DNA from: CAZDEK01 sp964504625
GTDB taxonomy: Bacteria > Patescibacteriota > Saccharimonadia > CAILAD01 > GCA-016700035
Reading direction: 5' to 3'
Assembly (NCBI GenBank): GCA_964504625.1
Contig: CAZDEK010000009.1
Span: 1-19,552 of the forward strand
Length of the DNA stretch: 19,552 nucleotides
Position 1 is the stretch's first letter, and every line of letters begins with the position of its first letter. Made by a program: the position numbers and the translations under genes. Below are positions 1 through 6,895 of this stretch, one piece after another. The notes beneath the pieces are model-generated. The model had not been told where the DNA came from. It searched no databases and was given only the letters and a program-made list of their open reading frames with translations.

Positions 1-96
1 CACCGGAAAGATCGGATGTTGGATGAACAGGTGCAGATTCCCAGACTTGCTCTCATAAAAGAGTTGTTCTGGTACTACAAAAAAAGACTCTACCAT
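1..96 (-). CDS. Possible 5' end of a further gene (partial, runs off window)
   Basis: An open frame starts with ATG at 96-94 and stays open for 32 codons to the window edge, beginning MVESFFVVPEQLFYES. It has the same orientation as every other gene and lies 39 bp after the stop of the DUF5663-like gene. Against it: the ATG sits inside the hairpin of a good intrinsic terminator, the next codons are encoded by its U-tract, and there is no Shine-Dalgarno or convincing -10 in front. The plus strand is also open here, so openness alone means little. I do not recognise the fragment. It may be a real gene with a start further downstream, or chance. Confidence 0.25.
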   Translation of the reverse strand, partial: MVESFFVVPEQLFYESKSGNLHLFIQHPIFPV

Positions 97-113
97 TTTT
101 ATCTGATAGAGTC
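79..113 (-). terminator. Intrinsic terminator after the DUF5663-like gene
   Basis: Read on the minus strand, GACTCTA pairs with TAGAGTC, and the stem extends inward through a U-G wobble and two more pairs. This gives about 10 bp (104-113 with 86-95) around an 8-nt AT-rich loop, followed at once by seven U residues (A-run at 79-85 on the plus strand). It starts 23 bp after the stop codon of the gene at 136-468. It would end the secA-distal transcript carrying the 950-aa and DUF5663-like genes. Confidence 0.6.
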
Positions 114-135
114 AATGAATTATTCGTTTGGTGAG

Positions 136-468
136 TTAATTTGTTGAAGCGTCTTGACGAACCTTTGCGAGGACAGCCCGCTGATCTTCAACTAGCTGAT
201 CAGCCACCTCTCGACTGGTTACCTCGACAAGTTGCTCATAATCCGGGGCAAGCTCTCGTAAGCGCTGTACAAGCTGATCATCTTGTCCGGCCTCAGATAG
301 CTGCTCGAGCGAACTCATGTCTTCTGGAGACAGCCGATCCTGCAGTTTGTTCATGACACGGATCATGGTCAGGTCGGCGACCTGCTCGACTAGGGCTTGC
401 TTCTGTTCATCCGACGCGGAAGCCATACCAAGCCGCGTGAATAGATCTGGTTGTGTCGTGGGGTTCAT
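136..468 (-). CDS. Small DUF5663-like protein
   Basis: The product is 110 aa, acidic, soluble and almost entirely helical in appearance, without signal peptide or membrane segment. The N-terminal LFTRLGM, an LSPEDM turn near residue 46-51 and repeated amphipathic Leu/Val/Glu patterns resemble the DUF5663 family, small proteins of unknown function that I associate with Patescibacteria. That assignment is from memory of the pattern only. The start is firm: ATG at 468 follows a perfect GGAGG (476-480) with a 7-nt spacer. It begins 17 bp after the stop of the 950-aa gene and is probably co-transcribed and translationally linked with it. The stop is TAA, then the terminator at 79-113. No catalytic residues are evident; a structural or adaptor role is a guess. 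Confidence 0.8.
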   Translation of the reverse strand: MNPTTQPDLFTRLGMASASDEQKQALVEQVADLTMIRVMNKLQDRLSPEDMSSLEQLSEAGQDDQLVQRLRELAPDYEQLVEVTSREVADQLVEDQRAVLAKVRQDASTN

Positions 469-485
469 TTACTTGCCTCCTCTAA

Positions 486-3338
486 TTAGAGATTCGCCGG
501 GCCCACGTTAGGACCGCCGATACTGTTAAATTTATCGATAATTTCGTCAGCATTAAAACCATTCTTGACCTGACGTACGAGGTAACTCATATTCTGTTGA
601 GTCCAATCATTGCCATAGCCGTCGATAGTAGACAGGCGGCCGATGACGCGATTGAGGTTCGTCAACTGGGAGCGACTCAAGCCTCGCGCTGCCTGCTCAT
701 AGACTTGATTGAAGGCTGCTTCAGCCGCCGTACTGCCCTTTGGCGCATTCGCCATCATATTCACCCACTGCTGAGGGGCTTCAGGCCGAGAGGTAACAAT
801 GCCACGCAGGCGATCAACATCTGGTTGGTAAGGCTTTGGTCCATCTGTCGGTGGGCGATGGATGCCCAGGCTGCGCCACAGACCAGCTACTGCTAGTGTA
901 CTGCCGACAACGGCACCCGCGATTTTCGCTGAACGATTTGATTTGGCATCACGCTGAATGCGCTCCCGCTGATCCTTCATGAGCTGTACAGCGATTGCGG
1001 CCGAGGCTTCAGCTTCACCACGCATTACTCTTTCGACCTCGGCACGCGCCATCGGGTTTCGCCGCAAGAAAGCTTCTGTATCTGAGCGATCCTGTCGGCC
1101 GTCATTTTCTGGAGTCGATTCGATACCAGTGCCTATGGCCTCGATATCAGATCCTAAGGCGGCTCGCTGCTCTTCGGTGAGTTCTGAGGAAGCCGTACGC
1201 TCATCTCGCCTACCTCGTCGACCCTCACGGAAGCGATGTCCCGCATTCCAAGTTGCTTCACCACCATAATAACCACCCACGCCTCGCATCGCCGCCAGTC
1301 CCGCGACACCCACAGCCGCCCCAATCGGTCCAGTCAAGCTTAACCCAACTAATCCGGCGCCGGCCGCTATGCGGACGGCAATCCCACCTTTACTCTTCCA
1401 CAGCTGCTTAAATCGTGCTAGGCCCTTGCCACCCTTCAACTCAGTCTGCGCTTCTTCAACGCGGGTGCGAACCGTCGCAAGATCGACAATCATATTCTGC
1501 GTCGCCTTGTCGCGGAGATCTTTGATCGACTCTTTCGTCTCAGCACGACGCTTCTCAGTCTCGGCGATCGCGGCTTCATACTGCTTGATCTCTGTCTCGA
1601 GAGCAGAAATCTTACTCACCTTCGTGTCCTCGGAGTCATTCGAAACCCTGATGCCAGCAATGCGCTCACGGCGAGCGTCGATCTCAGACAGGAAGCCATC
1701 GCGCGCGCCATCAAATTCCTTATCCATATCCTCGACCATTGCCAAGCGATATGCCCAGGCATCCATGTACTCTCCATGGAGTTGATCAAGCTTACCCTGC
1801 TCAGACTTCAGCTTAGCTTCTCGATCTTTGAAATGTGTTCCGAAGAGCTTCTCACGGCTCTTCTTTGCAGCAGCAATATTCTTGATCTGGCCATCAAGAC
1901 CATCACGCAATACCTCAGCATCAGCCATCAAATCCGCAAATGTCGGTACTTGAGGAATCTGCTCTTTCAGTTCATCGGGCACCTCGACGGTTGGAGTTTC
2001 GACCTCGCCATCCTCAGGCGGTTTCGGGCCACGTGGTCGCTCAGTATCATCCGGTGGCTGTGTATTTTCACCCACCTTTTCTATGCGATCCATGACTGCT
2101 TCTTGCGAGATAGCAAATGTAGTGCCGGTTTCTGGATTACGCAAGCGTAACCCGGGCGGGTTATCCTCTGAAGGCCCCAGCACGACATGTTCACCCTTGT
2201 CACCATCTCGTTCCGTATACAGTACTCGCTCACCAGGTCGAAAGATTATACTGCCAATCCAGAATTCGCCTGGAGCGAGGGTCTCCCGGTTAGCATCAAA
2301 GTTATCAGCATTACTCGCCCGGATCTGTTCAGCAGCTTGATTACGACGTGCCTCCTCAACCTCATGGAGGCGCCGAGCAAAATCAGTTGCTTTCTCGTTA
2401 TACCCATGGGGTTCAGATCTGGTTTCAGGATCTCTTGCCGCTTCATTCAAAGGACTTGGCGGTAAATAAGCATCTTGACTGCCAGTATCAAGTCCAGCAG
2501 CCCGCCGCAAATTCTCAGCTAGCTTCTCAGCGTGACTGGGCCCAGTCTGAGGTATAGGCTCGCCCATTGGTTCTGTATCAAGCGCCCGCATATCGTTGAC
2601 AGTATCATAACTGCTTACGCTTCGCGTCGGCAAGCCCTGGGCACGCAGTCTAGCACTCAATTCGCGCTTCTTTCGTGCTTCTTTACTCACACCAGCCTCC
2701 TGAGGATGTTCACCCCGCTCGCTCTCTTCATCTGGATCCCAATCGTCTTTATCAAGCCACCTCGACTCAGGCTTCTCGTTACTCACCGGCTTCGAGAGTA
2801 CCTGGTCTCGCCAGAAAGTATCGGTGACAGGCAATCGACCCTCTTGAATAAGCGGTACAACCTCGCTCAAGACAAGGTGGATAGCATGCTGATTGAGCTC
2901 CGGATTCTCACGAGCTAATTGATCACGCGCCGCTGCGTAGTCGGGGGCACTCACCAATTCGCGAGTAATTGCCTCCCGAGAAGCCCCTTGCAGGCGCCAG
3001 TCTGTCCCTGATTTTTCCAGAGATTCTGATTGCTCACTCAACCCATCTTGTGATGCTGATGCATCGGTTGAAGTTTCGATTGGCTGCACATGCGATAGCA
3101 TGAGCGACTCAAGCTCTTGTTCTTCATCAACGAGATGTCCGATGATCTCTCCAGCCAGCTTCGATTCTTGAGGATTACCAGCTGCATCCGCTAAACGTTT
3201 GCGTTCTGACTGCTCGTGAATGGCCGCCCGCACATCACGTAGCTGGCCTGCTAATTCACCAAAACCAATCTTAATGTGGTTAGATCGTCGACGAGCCTGC
3301 TCACCTTCAGATGAATGTGTGAGTACTTCACCTCTCAT
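486..3338 (-). CDS. Large coiled-coil, membrane-associated hypothetical protein (950 aa)
   Basis: I do not recognise a named family. Visible architecture: a charged, low-complexity N-terminal half (about 1-350, rich in Glu, Arg, Ser, Pro); a short beta-rich module at about 355-420 with regularly spaced Gly and aromatic residues, possibly SH3-like; a Pro/Glu linker (about 425-465); a long heptad-like coiled coil (about 470-640); a Gly/Ala-rich hydrophobic stretch at about 652-692 that could form a membrane hairpin; a second hydrophobic segment at about 803-821; and a C-terminal helical/loop domain ending in Gly/Pro/Asn. There is no N-terminal signal peptide, so any insertion would be through the late hydrophobic segments. 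The ATG at 3338 has AAGAGGA directly abutting it, too close for a normal ribosome site, but a TGC-TATCAT -10 ends 7 nt upstream, fitting a leaderless start. It is followed by the DUF5663-like gene. Confidence 0.8.
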   Translation of the reverse strand: MRGEVLTHSSEGEQARRRSNHIKIGFGELAGQLRDVRAAIHEQSERKRLADAAGNPQESKLAGEIIGHLVDEEQELESLMLSHVQPIETSTDASASQDGLSEQSESLEKSGTDWRLQGASREAITRELVSAPDYAAARDQLARENPELNQHAIHLVLSEVVPLIQEGRLPVTDTFWRDQVLSKPVSNEKPESRWLDKDDWDPDEESERGEHPQEAGVSKEARKKRELSARLRAQGLPTRSVSSYDTVNDMRALDTEPMGEPIPQTGPSHAEKLAENLRRAAGLDTGSQDAYLPPSPLNEAARDPETRSEPHGYNEKATDFARRLHEVEEARRNQAAEQIRASNADNFDANRETLAPGEFWIGSIIFRPGERVLYTERDGDKGEHVVLGPSEDNPPGLRLRNPETGTTFAISQEAVMDRIEKVGENTQPPDDTERPRGPKPPEDGEVETPTVEVPDELKEQIPQVPTFADLMADAEVLRDGLDGQIKNIAAAKKSREKLFGTHFKDREAKLKSEQGKLDQLHGEYMDAWAYRLAMVEDMDKEFDGARDGFLSEIDARRERIAGIRVSNDSEDTKVSKISALETEIKQYEAAIAETEKRRAETKESIKDLRDKATQNMIVDLATVRTRVEEAQTELKGGKGLARFKQLWKSKGGIAVRIAAGAGLVGLSLTGPIGAAVGVAGLAAMRGVGGYYGGEATWNAGHRFREGRRGRRDERTASSELTEEQRAALGSDIEAIGTGIESTPENDGRQDRSDTEAFLRRNPMARAEVERVMRGEAEASAAIAVQLMKDQRERIQRDAKSNRSAKIAGAVVGSTLAVAGLWRSLGIHRPPTDGPKPYQPDVDRLRGIVTSRPEAPQQWVNMMANAPKGSTAAEAAFNQVYEQAARGLSRSQLTNLNRVIGRLSTIDGYGNDWTQQNMSYLVRQVKNGFNADEIIDKFNSIGGPNVGPANL

Positions 3339-3345
3339 TCCTCTT

Positions 3346-3354
3346 ATGATAGCA
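3346..3354 (-). promoter_or_regulatory. Extended -10 promoter of the 950-aa gene
   Basis: On the minus strand TGC-TATCAT (hexamer 3351-3346, TGC 3354-3352) lies 7 nt upstream of the ATG at 3338. Transcription should start at or within a nucleotide or two of the start codon. No -35 is evident; that position is occupied by the secA terminator hairpin. The TG of the extended element follows directly on the U-tract of that terminator. Confidence 0.5.
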
Positions 3355-3379
3355 AAAATCCCCTTATGGCAGGGGATTT
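3354..3379 (-). terminator. Intrinsic terminator of secA
   Basis: On the minus strand AAATCCCC (3379-3372) pairs with GGGGATTT (3363-3356) around an 8-nt loop, giving an 8-bp stem ending in a run of five U (A-run 3354-3358 on plus). It begins 6 nt after the secA stop codon. The U-tract runs straight into the extended -10 of the next gene. Confidence 0.8.
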
Positions 3380-3385
3380 GTTGGG

Positions 3386-6007
3386 CTACTTTCGTTTCTT
3401 TTTCTTCTTAGTCTTTTTCTTCGGCGTCGAGCCGACGCGCCGGATTGGCCCCGCTTCATGGCCAGCCCGCACCGCTTCACGTTTCGCCTTAGCCACCGCT
3501 CGTTCAGTTTCTTTCCCGCCACTTTCACTTGGACCACTGGCAATCGCACGCTCTGCACCTTGTGTAATCTCGGTCTCAATCGGCATCTCGGTCGGTTGAT
3601 TGATCTGGACCTGTACTTTAAAGAGGGTGTGGACAATCTCCGAATCAATTCGCCGCTGGAGCTGGCCAAACATACGATAGGCTTCTTGTTTATATTCAAC
3701 CAGGGGATCTCGTTGCCCATAGCCGCGCAGACCAATGCCATCACGCAAGTGATCCATGGCTTCAAGGTGCTCGAGCCAGGCCGTATCGATTGTCTTCAGA
3801 CTTACCAGGCGCTCAATCACCATCACACCGTCATCGCCAAATTCCATGTAGCGTTGCCGATACATTGCCTCAGTTTGTTCCATGAACTGCCCCACAAGAT
3901 GCTCAGCATCCCGCCGTTCCTGCTTTTCTTCCCAACCCTTCTCGAGTGGGATAATGTTGCGTACACCCTCAGCCAGCTTCGTAAGATCGAGATGTTCTGT
4001 CTGCGGGTCAGTTGCGCCTTCGATGAGAGCGCGGTACTCCGCTTCGAAAAGCGGCATGAGATCGTCTTTGATCGAATCCTGCTTGAGAATCGCGCGACGC
4101 CGTGCGTAGATTATCTCGCGATGTTGGTTCATCACATCGTCGTAATCCACGAGGTGTTTGCGAATGTCAAAGTTATGACCTTCGACTTTCTTCTGGGCTG
4201 ATTCCAAGCTACGAGAAACCATGCGATTTTCGATCGGGGTGTCCTCAGGCAGACCCAAAGCTTCCATCATGCCGGAGAGACGCTCCGATCCGAAGATACG
4301 CATCAGATCATCTTCCATTGAGACATAGAATTGGCTTGAGCCAGGATCACCCTGACGACCGGCACGACCCCGCAGCTGGTTATCGATGCGACGCGATTCA
4401 TGCCTCTCTGTACCAATAACGTGCAAACCGCCAACTTCTGTCACGCCCTCGCCCAGCACGATGTCAGTACCGCGACCGGCAATGTTTGTCGCCAAAGTCA
4501 CCGCACCCTTCTGGCCGGCAGCCGCGACAATATCGGCTTCCGCCTCATTATTCTTCGCGTTCAGGACTGTGTGCTTGACTCCAGCTTGCGTCAGCATCCG
4601 GCTCAGGAGCTCGTTTTTCTCGATCGAGACAGTACCTAAGAGGACCGGCTGTCCTTTCTCATGGCGCTCTTTGACGTCTTCGACGACGGCCGTAAATTTG
4701 CCCTTCAGCGTCTTGTAGATTCTGTCTGGCAAATCCTGACGGATCATGGGCTGATGCGTCGGGATAGTTGTAACTTCGAGCTTGTAGATCTTGCCAAATT
4801 CTTCCGCCTCAGTCGCGGCCGTACCTGTCATACCAGCTAGCTTGTCATAGAGTCGGAAGAGGTTCTGGAACGAAATGGTAGCTAACGTCTGGCTCTCCTG
4901 TTGGATCTCAACACCCTCTTTGGCCTCGATCGCCTGGTGCAAACCCTCACTGTAGCGTCGACCTGGCAGCAAGCGTCCTGTGAATTCGTCCACGATTACG
5001 ATCTCGCCATCTGGCGTGACTACATAATCTCGATCTTTTTGAAAGACCGCTTCAGCCTTTAAGGCCGACTCGATATGATGCACATCTTCGATGCGTCCAG
5101 CTTCATAGACATTGTCTACACCCAGGGCTTGCTCAATCCGCGCGATTCCTTCTTCGGTTAAGCTGACAGCCTTTTGCTTTTCATCAAGCTCATAATCTTC
5201 TTCCGGCTTTAGAGATTTTGCTATCTTCGCAAATGCATAATAGCGATCAGTCGACTTACTATGCGGCTGCGAGATAATAAGCGGAGTACGCGCTTCGTCG
5301 ATGAGAATTGAGTCAACTTCGTCGACGATGGCATATGATAATGCGCGCTGCACCATCTGATCGATATCTTGGACCATATTGTCGCGCAAGTAGTCGAAAC
5401 CAAATTCATTATTCGTCCCATAGGTGATATCAGTGGCATAAGCTTCTTTTCGAGTAACTGGCTTCAGATGCCGCAGCCGCTCATCAGAGTGCTCCTCATT
5501 GACATACTCAGGGTCATACACAAAGGCAGCATCATGCATGATAATCCCTGTCGAGAGCCCGAGAAAATGATAGATCTGACTCATCCAGCCAGCATCACGA
5601 CGTGCCAAATAGTCATTGACGGTTACAACATGAACTCCTTCACCTGCTAATGCATTCAAGTAGACTGGTGCGGTAGCAACAAGGGTCTTACCCTCCCCAG
5701 TCCGCATCTCAGCGATTTTACCTTCATGGAGGACTATCCCACCAATCAGCTGGACGTCAAAGTGACGCATTTTGAGGACTCGACGACTAGCCTCGCGCAC
5801 AACTGCAAATGCACGCTCAAGGATGTCGTCAAGGCTTTTACCCGCCTCAAGCTGGGCCTTCAGGCTTGCAGTTTCAGCTTTGAGAGCCTTGTCCGTAAGA
5901 GCTTGTACCTCGTCTTCGAGAGCATTAATCCGTTCGACGCGTGCCCGCGCCTTGCGAATCTCTCGTTCATTTGGGTCGCCAAGGATTGTTTTCAGGAAAT
6001 TTGCCAT
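3386..6007 (-). CDS. secA: Preprotein translocase ATPase SecA
   Basis: SecA is the motor ATPase that pushes unfolded preproteins through SecYEG at the inner face of the membrane. The 873-aa product has the family hallmarks: MRTGEGKTLV Walker A at 101-110, the TVNDYLARRD segment at about 129-138, GTNNEFGFDYLRDN at about 197-210, the DEVD box at 229-232 followed by SILIDEARTPLIIS, the nucleotide-binding domain 2 motifs ATNIAGRGTDI and QLRGRAGRQGD, and the scaffold and wing regions. The tail is lysine-rich (STPKKKTKKKKKRK) and lacks the usual zinc-binding C-terminal SEC-C motif. The start ATG at 6007 has no Shine-Dalgarno but lies 10 nt after a consensus TGG-TATAAT. It is flanked by terminator hairpins on both sides and so is probably monocistronic. 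Likely substrates in this window include the two surface proteins. Confidence 0.98.
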   Translation of the reverse strand: MANFLKTILGDPNEREIRKARARVERINALEDEVQALTDKALKAETASLKAQLEAGKSLDDILERAFAVVREASRRVLKMRHFDVQLIGGIVLHEGKIAEMRTGEGKTLVATAPVYLNALAGEGVHVVTVNDYLARRDAGWMSQIYHFLGLSTGIIMHDAAFVYDPEYVNEEHSDERLRHLKPVTRKEAYATDITYGTNNEFGFDYLRDNMVQDIDQMVQRALSYAIVDEVDSILIDEARTPLIISQPHSKSTDRYYAFAKIAKSLKPEEDYELDEKQKAVSLTEEGIARIEQALGVDNVYEAGRIEDVHHIESALKAEAVFQKDRDYVVTPDGEIVIVDEFTGRLLPGRRYSEGLHQAIEAKEGVEIQQESQTLATISFQNLFRLYDKLAGMTGTAATEAEEFGKIYKLEVTTIPTHQPMIRQDLPDRIYKTLKGKFTAVVEDVKERHEKGQPVLLGTVSIEKNELLSRMLTQAGVKHTVLNAKNNEAEADIVAAAGQKGAVTLATNIAGRGTDIVLGEGVTEVGGLHVIGTERHESRRIDNQLRGRAGRQGDPGSSQFYVSMEDDLMRIFGSERLSGMMEALGLPEDTPIENRMVSRSLESAQKKVEGHNFDIRKHLVDYDDVMNQHREIIYARRRAILKQDSIKDDLMPLFEAEYRALIEGATDPQTEHLDLTKLAEGVRNIIPLEKGWEEKQERRDAEHLVGQFMEQTEAMYRQRYMEFGDDGVMVIERLVSLKTIDTAWLEHLEAMDHLRDGIGLRGYGQRDPLVEYKQEAYRMFGQLQRRIDSEIVHTLFKVQVQINQPTEMPIETEITQGAERAIASGPSESGGKETERAVAKAKREAVRAGHEAGPIRRVGSTPKKKTKKKKKRK

Positions 6008-6017
6008 ATAACCCGTA

Positions 6018-6026
6018 ATTATACCA
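6018..6026 (-). promoter_or_regulatory. Extended -10 promoter of secA
   Basis: TGG-TATAAT on the minus strand (TGG 6026-6024, TATAAT 6023-6018) is a perfect extended -10. The ATG of secA follows after 10 nt, so the leader would be about 3-4 nt. The region where a -35 would lie is the GC-rich stem of the preceding terminator, so recognition would rest on the extended -10. Confidence 0.75.
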
Positions 6027-6029
6027 GAT

Positions 6030-6061
6030 AAGAGAAGGGCCCGCCTGAGATAGGCGGGCCC
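6030..6061 (-). terminator. GC-rich hairpin terminator after the 129-aa gene
   Basis: GGGCCCGCCT (6037-6046) and AGGCGGGCCC (6052-6061) form a perfect 10-bp stem with a 5-nt loop. On the minus strand it is followed by an imperfect U-tract, TTCTCTT. It begins 13 nt after the stop of the 129-aa gene and ends 4-10 nt before the secA -10 element. The weak U-tract leaves some room for read-through. Confidence 0.75.
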
Positions 6062-6074
6062 GAATCAAGCCGGG

Positions 6075-6464
6075 CTAACCAGCGGTATCGCTGTACATGC
6101 CGTAACGAGCTAACTGCTGGTAGAACAGCGGCGCGCTGTCAGGATTGCAACACTGATCGTGCCAGGTTTCGCGTTCAGCGTCGCTGACCGCAGGAAGTTC
6201 CGGACGCTCAACCTGGCTATCCCAGACCGACATGTCGATCATGCAGCGTCGGAGCTCACTGTCGAGCAATTCGCCGATGTAGATACGCGGGATCTCACGC
6301 AGATTGACGCGATGGCAACCCTCTACCGGGCAATGAAAACCATACAGATAGTGCTCGTTGCCATCGGCTTCGATGATAATGACTAACCAGACTAGATCGG
6401 ACGCCACCTTGACACCGTTTGGGTTCGGATGCCGAGCATCGCAGTACGTTTGCAACCAAAACAC
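6075..6464 (-). CDS. Hypothetical protein with Cys/His pairs (129 aa)
   Basis: I do not recognise this protein. It has no signal peptide or membrane segment. Cysteine and histidine are unusually frequent and partly paired: C8 and H12 near the N-terminus, H44-C45 and C50-H51 within FHCPVEGCHR, C74, and C105-C106 within HDQCCNP. C8/H12 with C45/C50 could form a zinc-ribbon-like site between two short beta strands. The start is GTG at 6464, chosen because a perfect GGAGG lies 5 nt upstream (6470-6474). It is 71 bp downstream of hpf, with no terminator seen between them, and is followed by a strong terminator, so it is probably the last gene of the lysK-serS-hpf transcript. Function unknown. Confidence 0.72.
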   Translation of the reverse strand: MFWLQTYCDARHPNPNGVKVASDLVWLVIIIEADGNEHYLYGFHCPVEGCHRVNLREIPRIYIGELLDSELRRCMIDMSVWDSQVERPELPAVSDAERETWHDQCCNPDSAPLFYQQLARYGMYSDTAG

Positions 6465-6523
6465 AGTAACCTCCTGGGGTCGAGGTGCGAATCAGCTGGG
6501 TATAGTAACCCTAGCGTGCCGGT

Positions 6524-6529
6524 AGTATA
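6524..6529 (-). promoter_or_regulatory. Possible -10 element before the 129-aa gene
   Basis: TATACT on the minus strand lies in the 71-bp gap between hpf and the 129-aa gene, 59 nt before the GTG. A second weaker candidate, TACTAT, is at 6507-6502. Neither has a clear -35 or TGN extension. If used, this gene would have a conventional leader and its own transcript. Confidence 0.25.
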
Positions 6530-6535
6530 CGGTGC

Positions 6536-6895
6536 TTAGGCATTATCGTCAATCGATGCTCCGTGGCGCTTCAACGTGAGACGACGTGGGCTATGCTTAT
6601 TTTTATACTTACGAATCTGTTCTTTTAGCTTCGCCTCAACAATATCGACCGCGCTGTGTGGGTTCATCGTCGCCGTCTCAGCCGTCATGTCGGGCCCATC
6701 GATCTCAATTTGTACCGTGACGTGATAGCGCTTATCTGGCTGTGCAGCTTCGTCGCGTCGCAGCTCGACGCGCATACTAATCGGCTGGTGATTCTTCGGG
6801 AAATACTTGTCGAGGCGAGCCAGCTTCTTTTCGATGTACTCAGTCAACTCCTCATCGACTTCGAGTTTGCGAGCAACGATTTGATAGGTGATCAT
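6536..6895 (-). CDS. hpf: Ribosome hibernation promoting factor, short form (HPF/RaiA family)
   Basis: The 119-aa product matches the small HPF/YfiA family, which binds the 30S decoding channel in slow growth and blocks mRNA and tRNA binding. Visible features: ITYQIVARKLEVDEEL at the N-terminus, the KLARLDKYFPK helix, alternating beta strands of basic residues (MRVELRRDEA, YHVTVQIEID), the AETATMNPHSAVDIVEAKLKEQIRKYK helix, and a basic tail. It lacks the C-terminal dimerisation domain of long HPF. The start ATG at 6895 overlaps the serS TGA stop (ATGA), with GGAGGA 8 nt upstream inside the last serS codons, so translation should be coupled to serS. Confidence 0.95.
   Translation of the reverse strand: MITYQIVARKLEVDEELTEYIEKKLARLDKYFPKNHQPISMRVELRRDEAAQPDKRYHVTVQIEIDGPDMTAETATMNPHSAVDIVEAKLKEQIRKYKNKHSPRRLTLKRHGASIDDNA

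Noticed and set aside
1..147. Plus-strand open frame of 48 codons to a TGA at 145-147
   Set aside because: It overlaps the end of the DUF5663-like gene on the other strand, runs through the terminator hairpin, and would be the only plus-strand gene. A frame this short can be open by chance.
2246..2446. Small minus-strand ORF of 66 codons within the 950-aa gene
   Set aside because: It lies in another frame of a long continuous ORF, with no ribosome site or protein-like pattern.
3458..4201. 247-codon plus-strand ORF antisense to secA
   Set aside because: It is a shadow of secA: no ribosome site, Cys/His/Leu-rich shadow composition, no recognisable motifs, and full overlap with strongly conserved SecA sequence.
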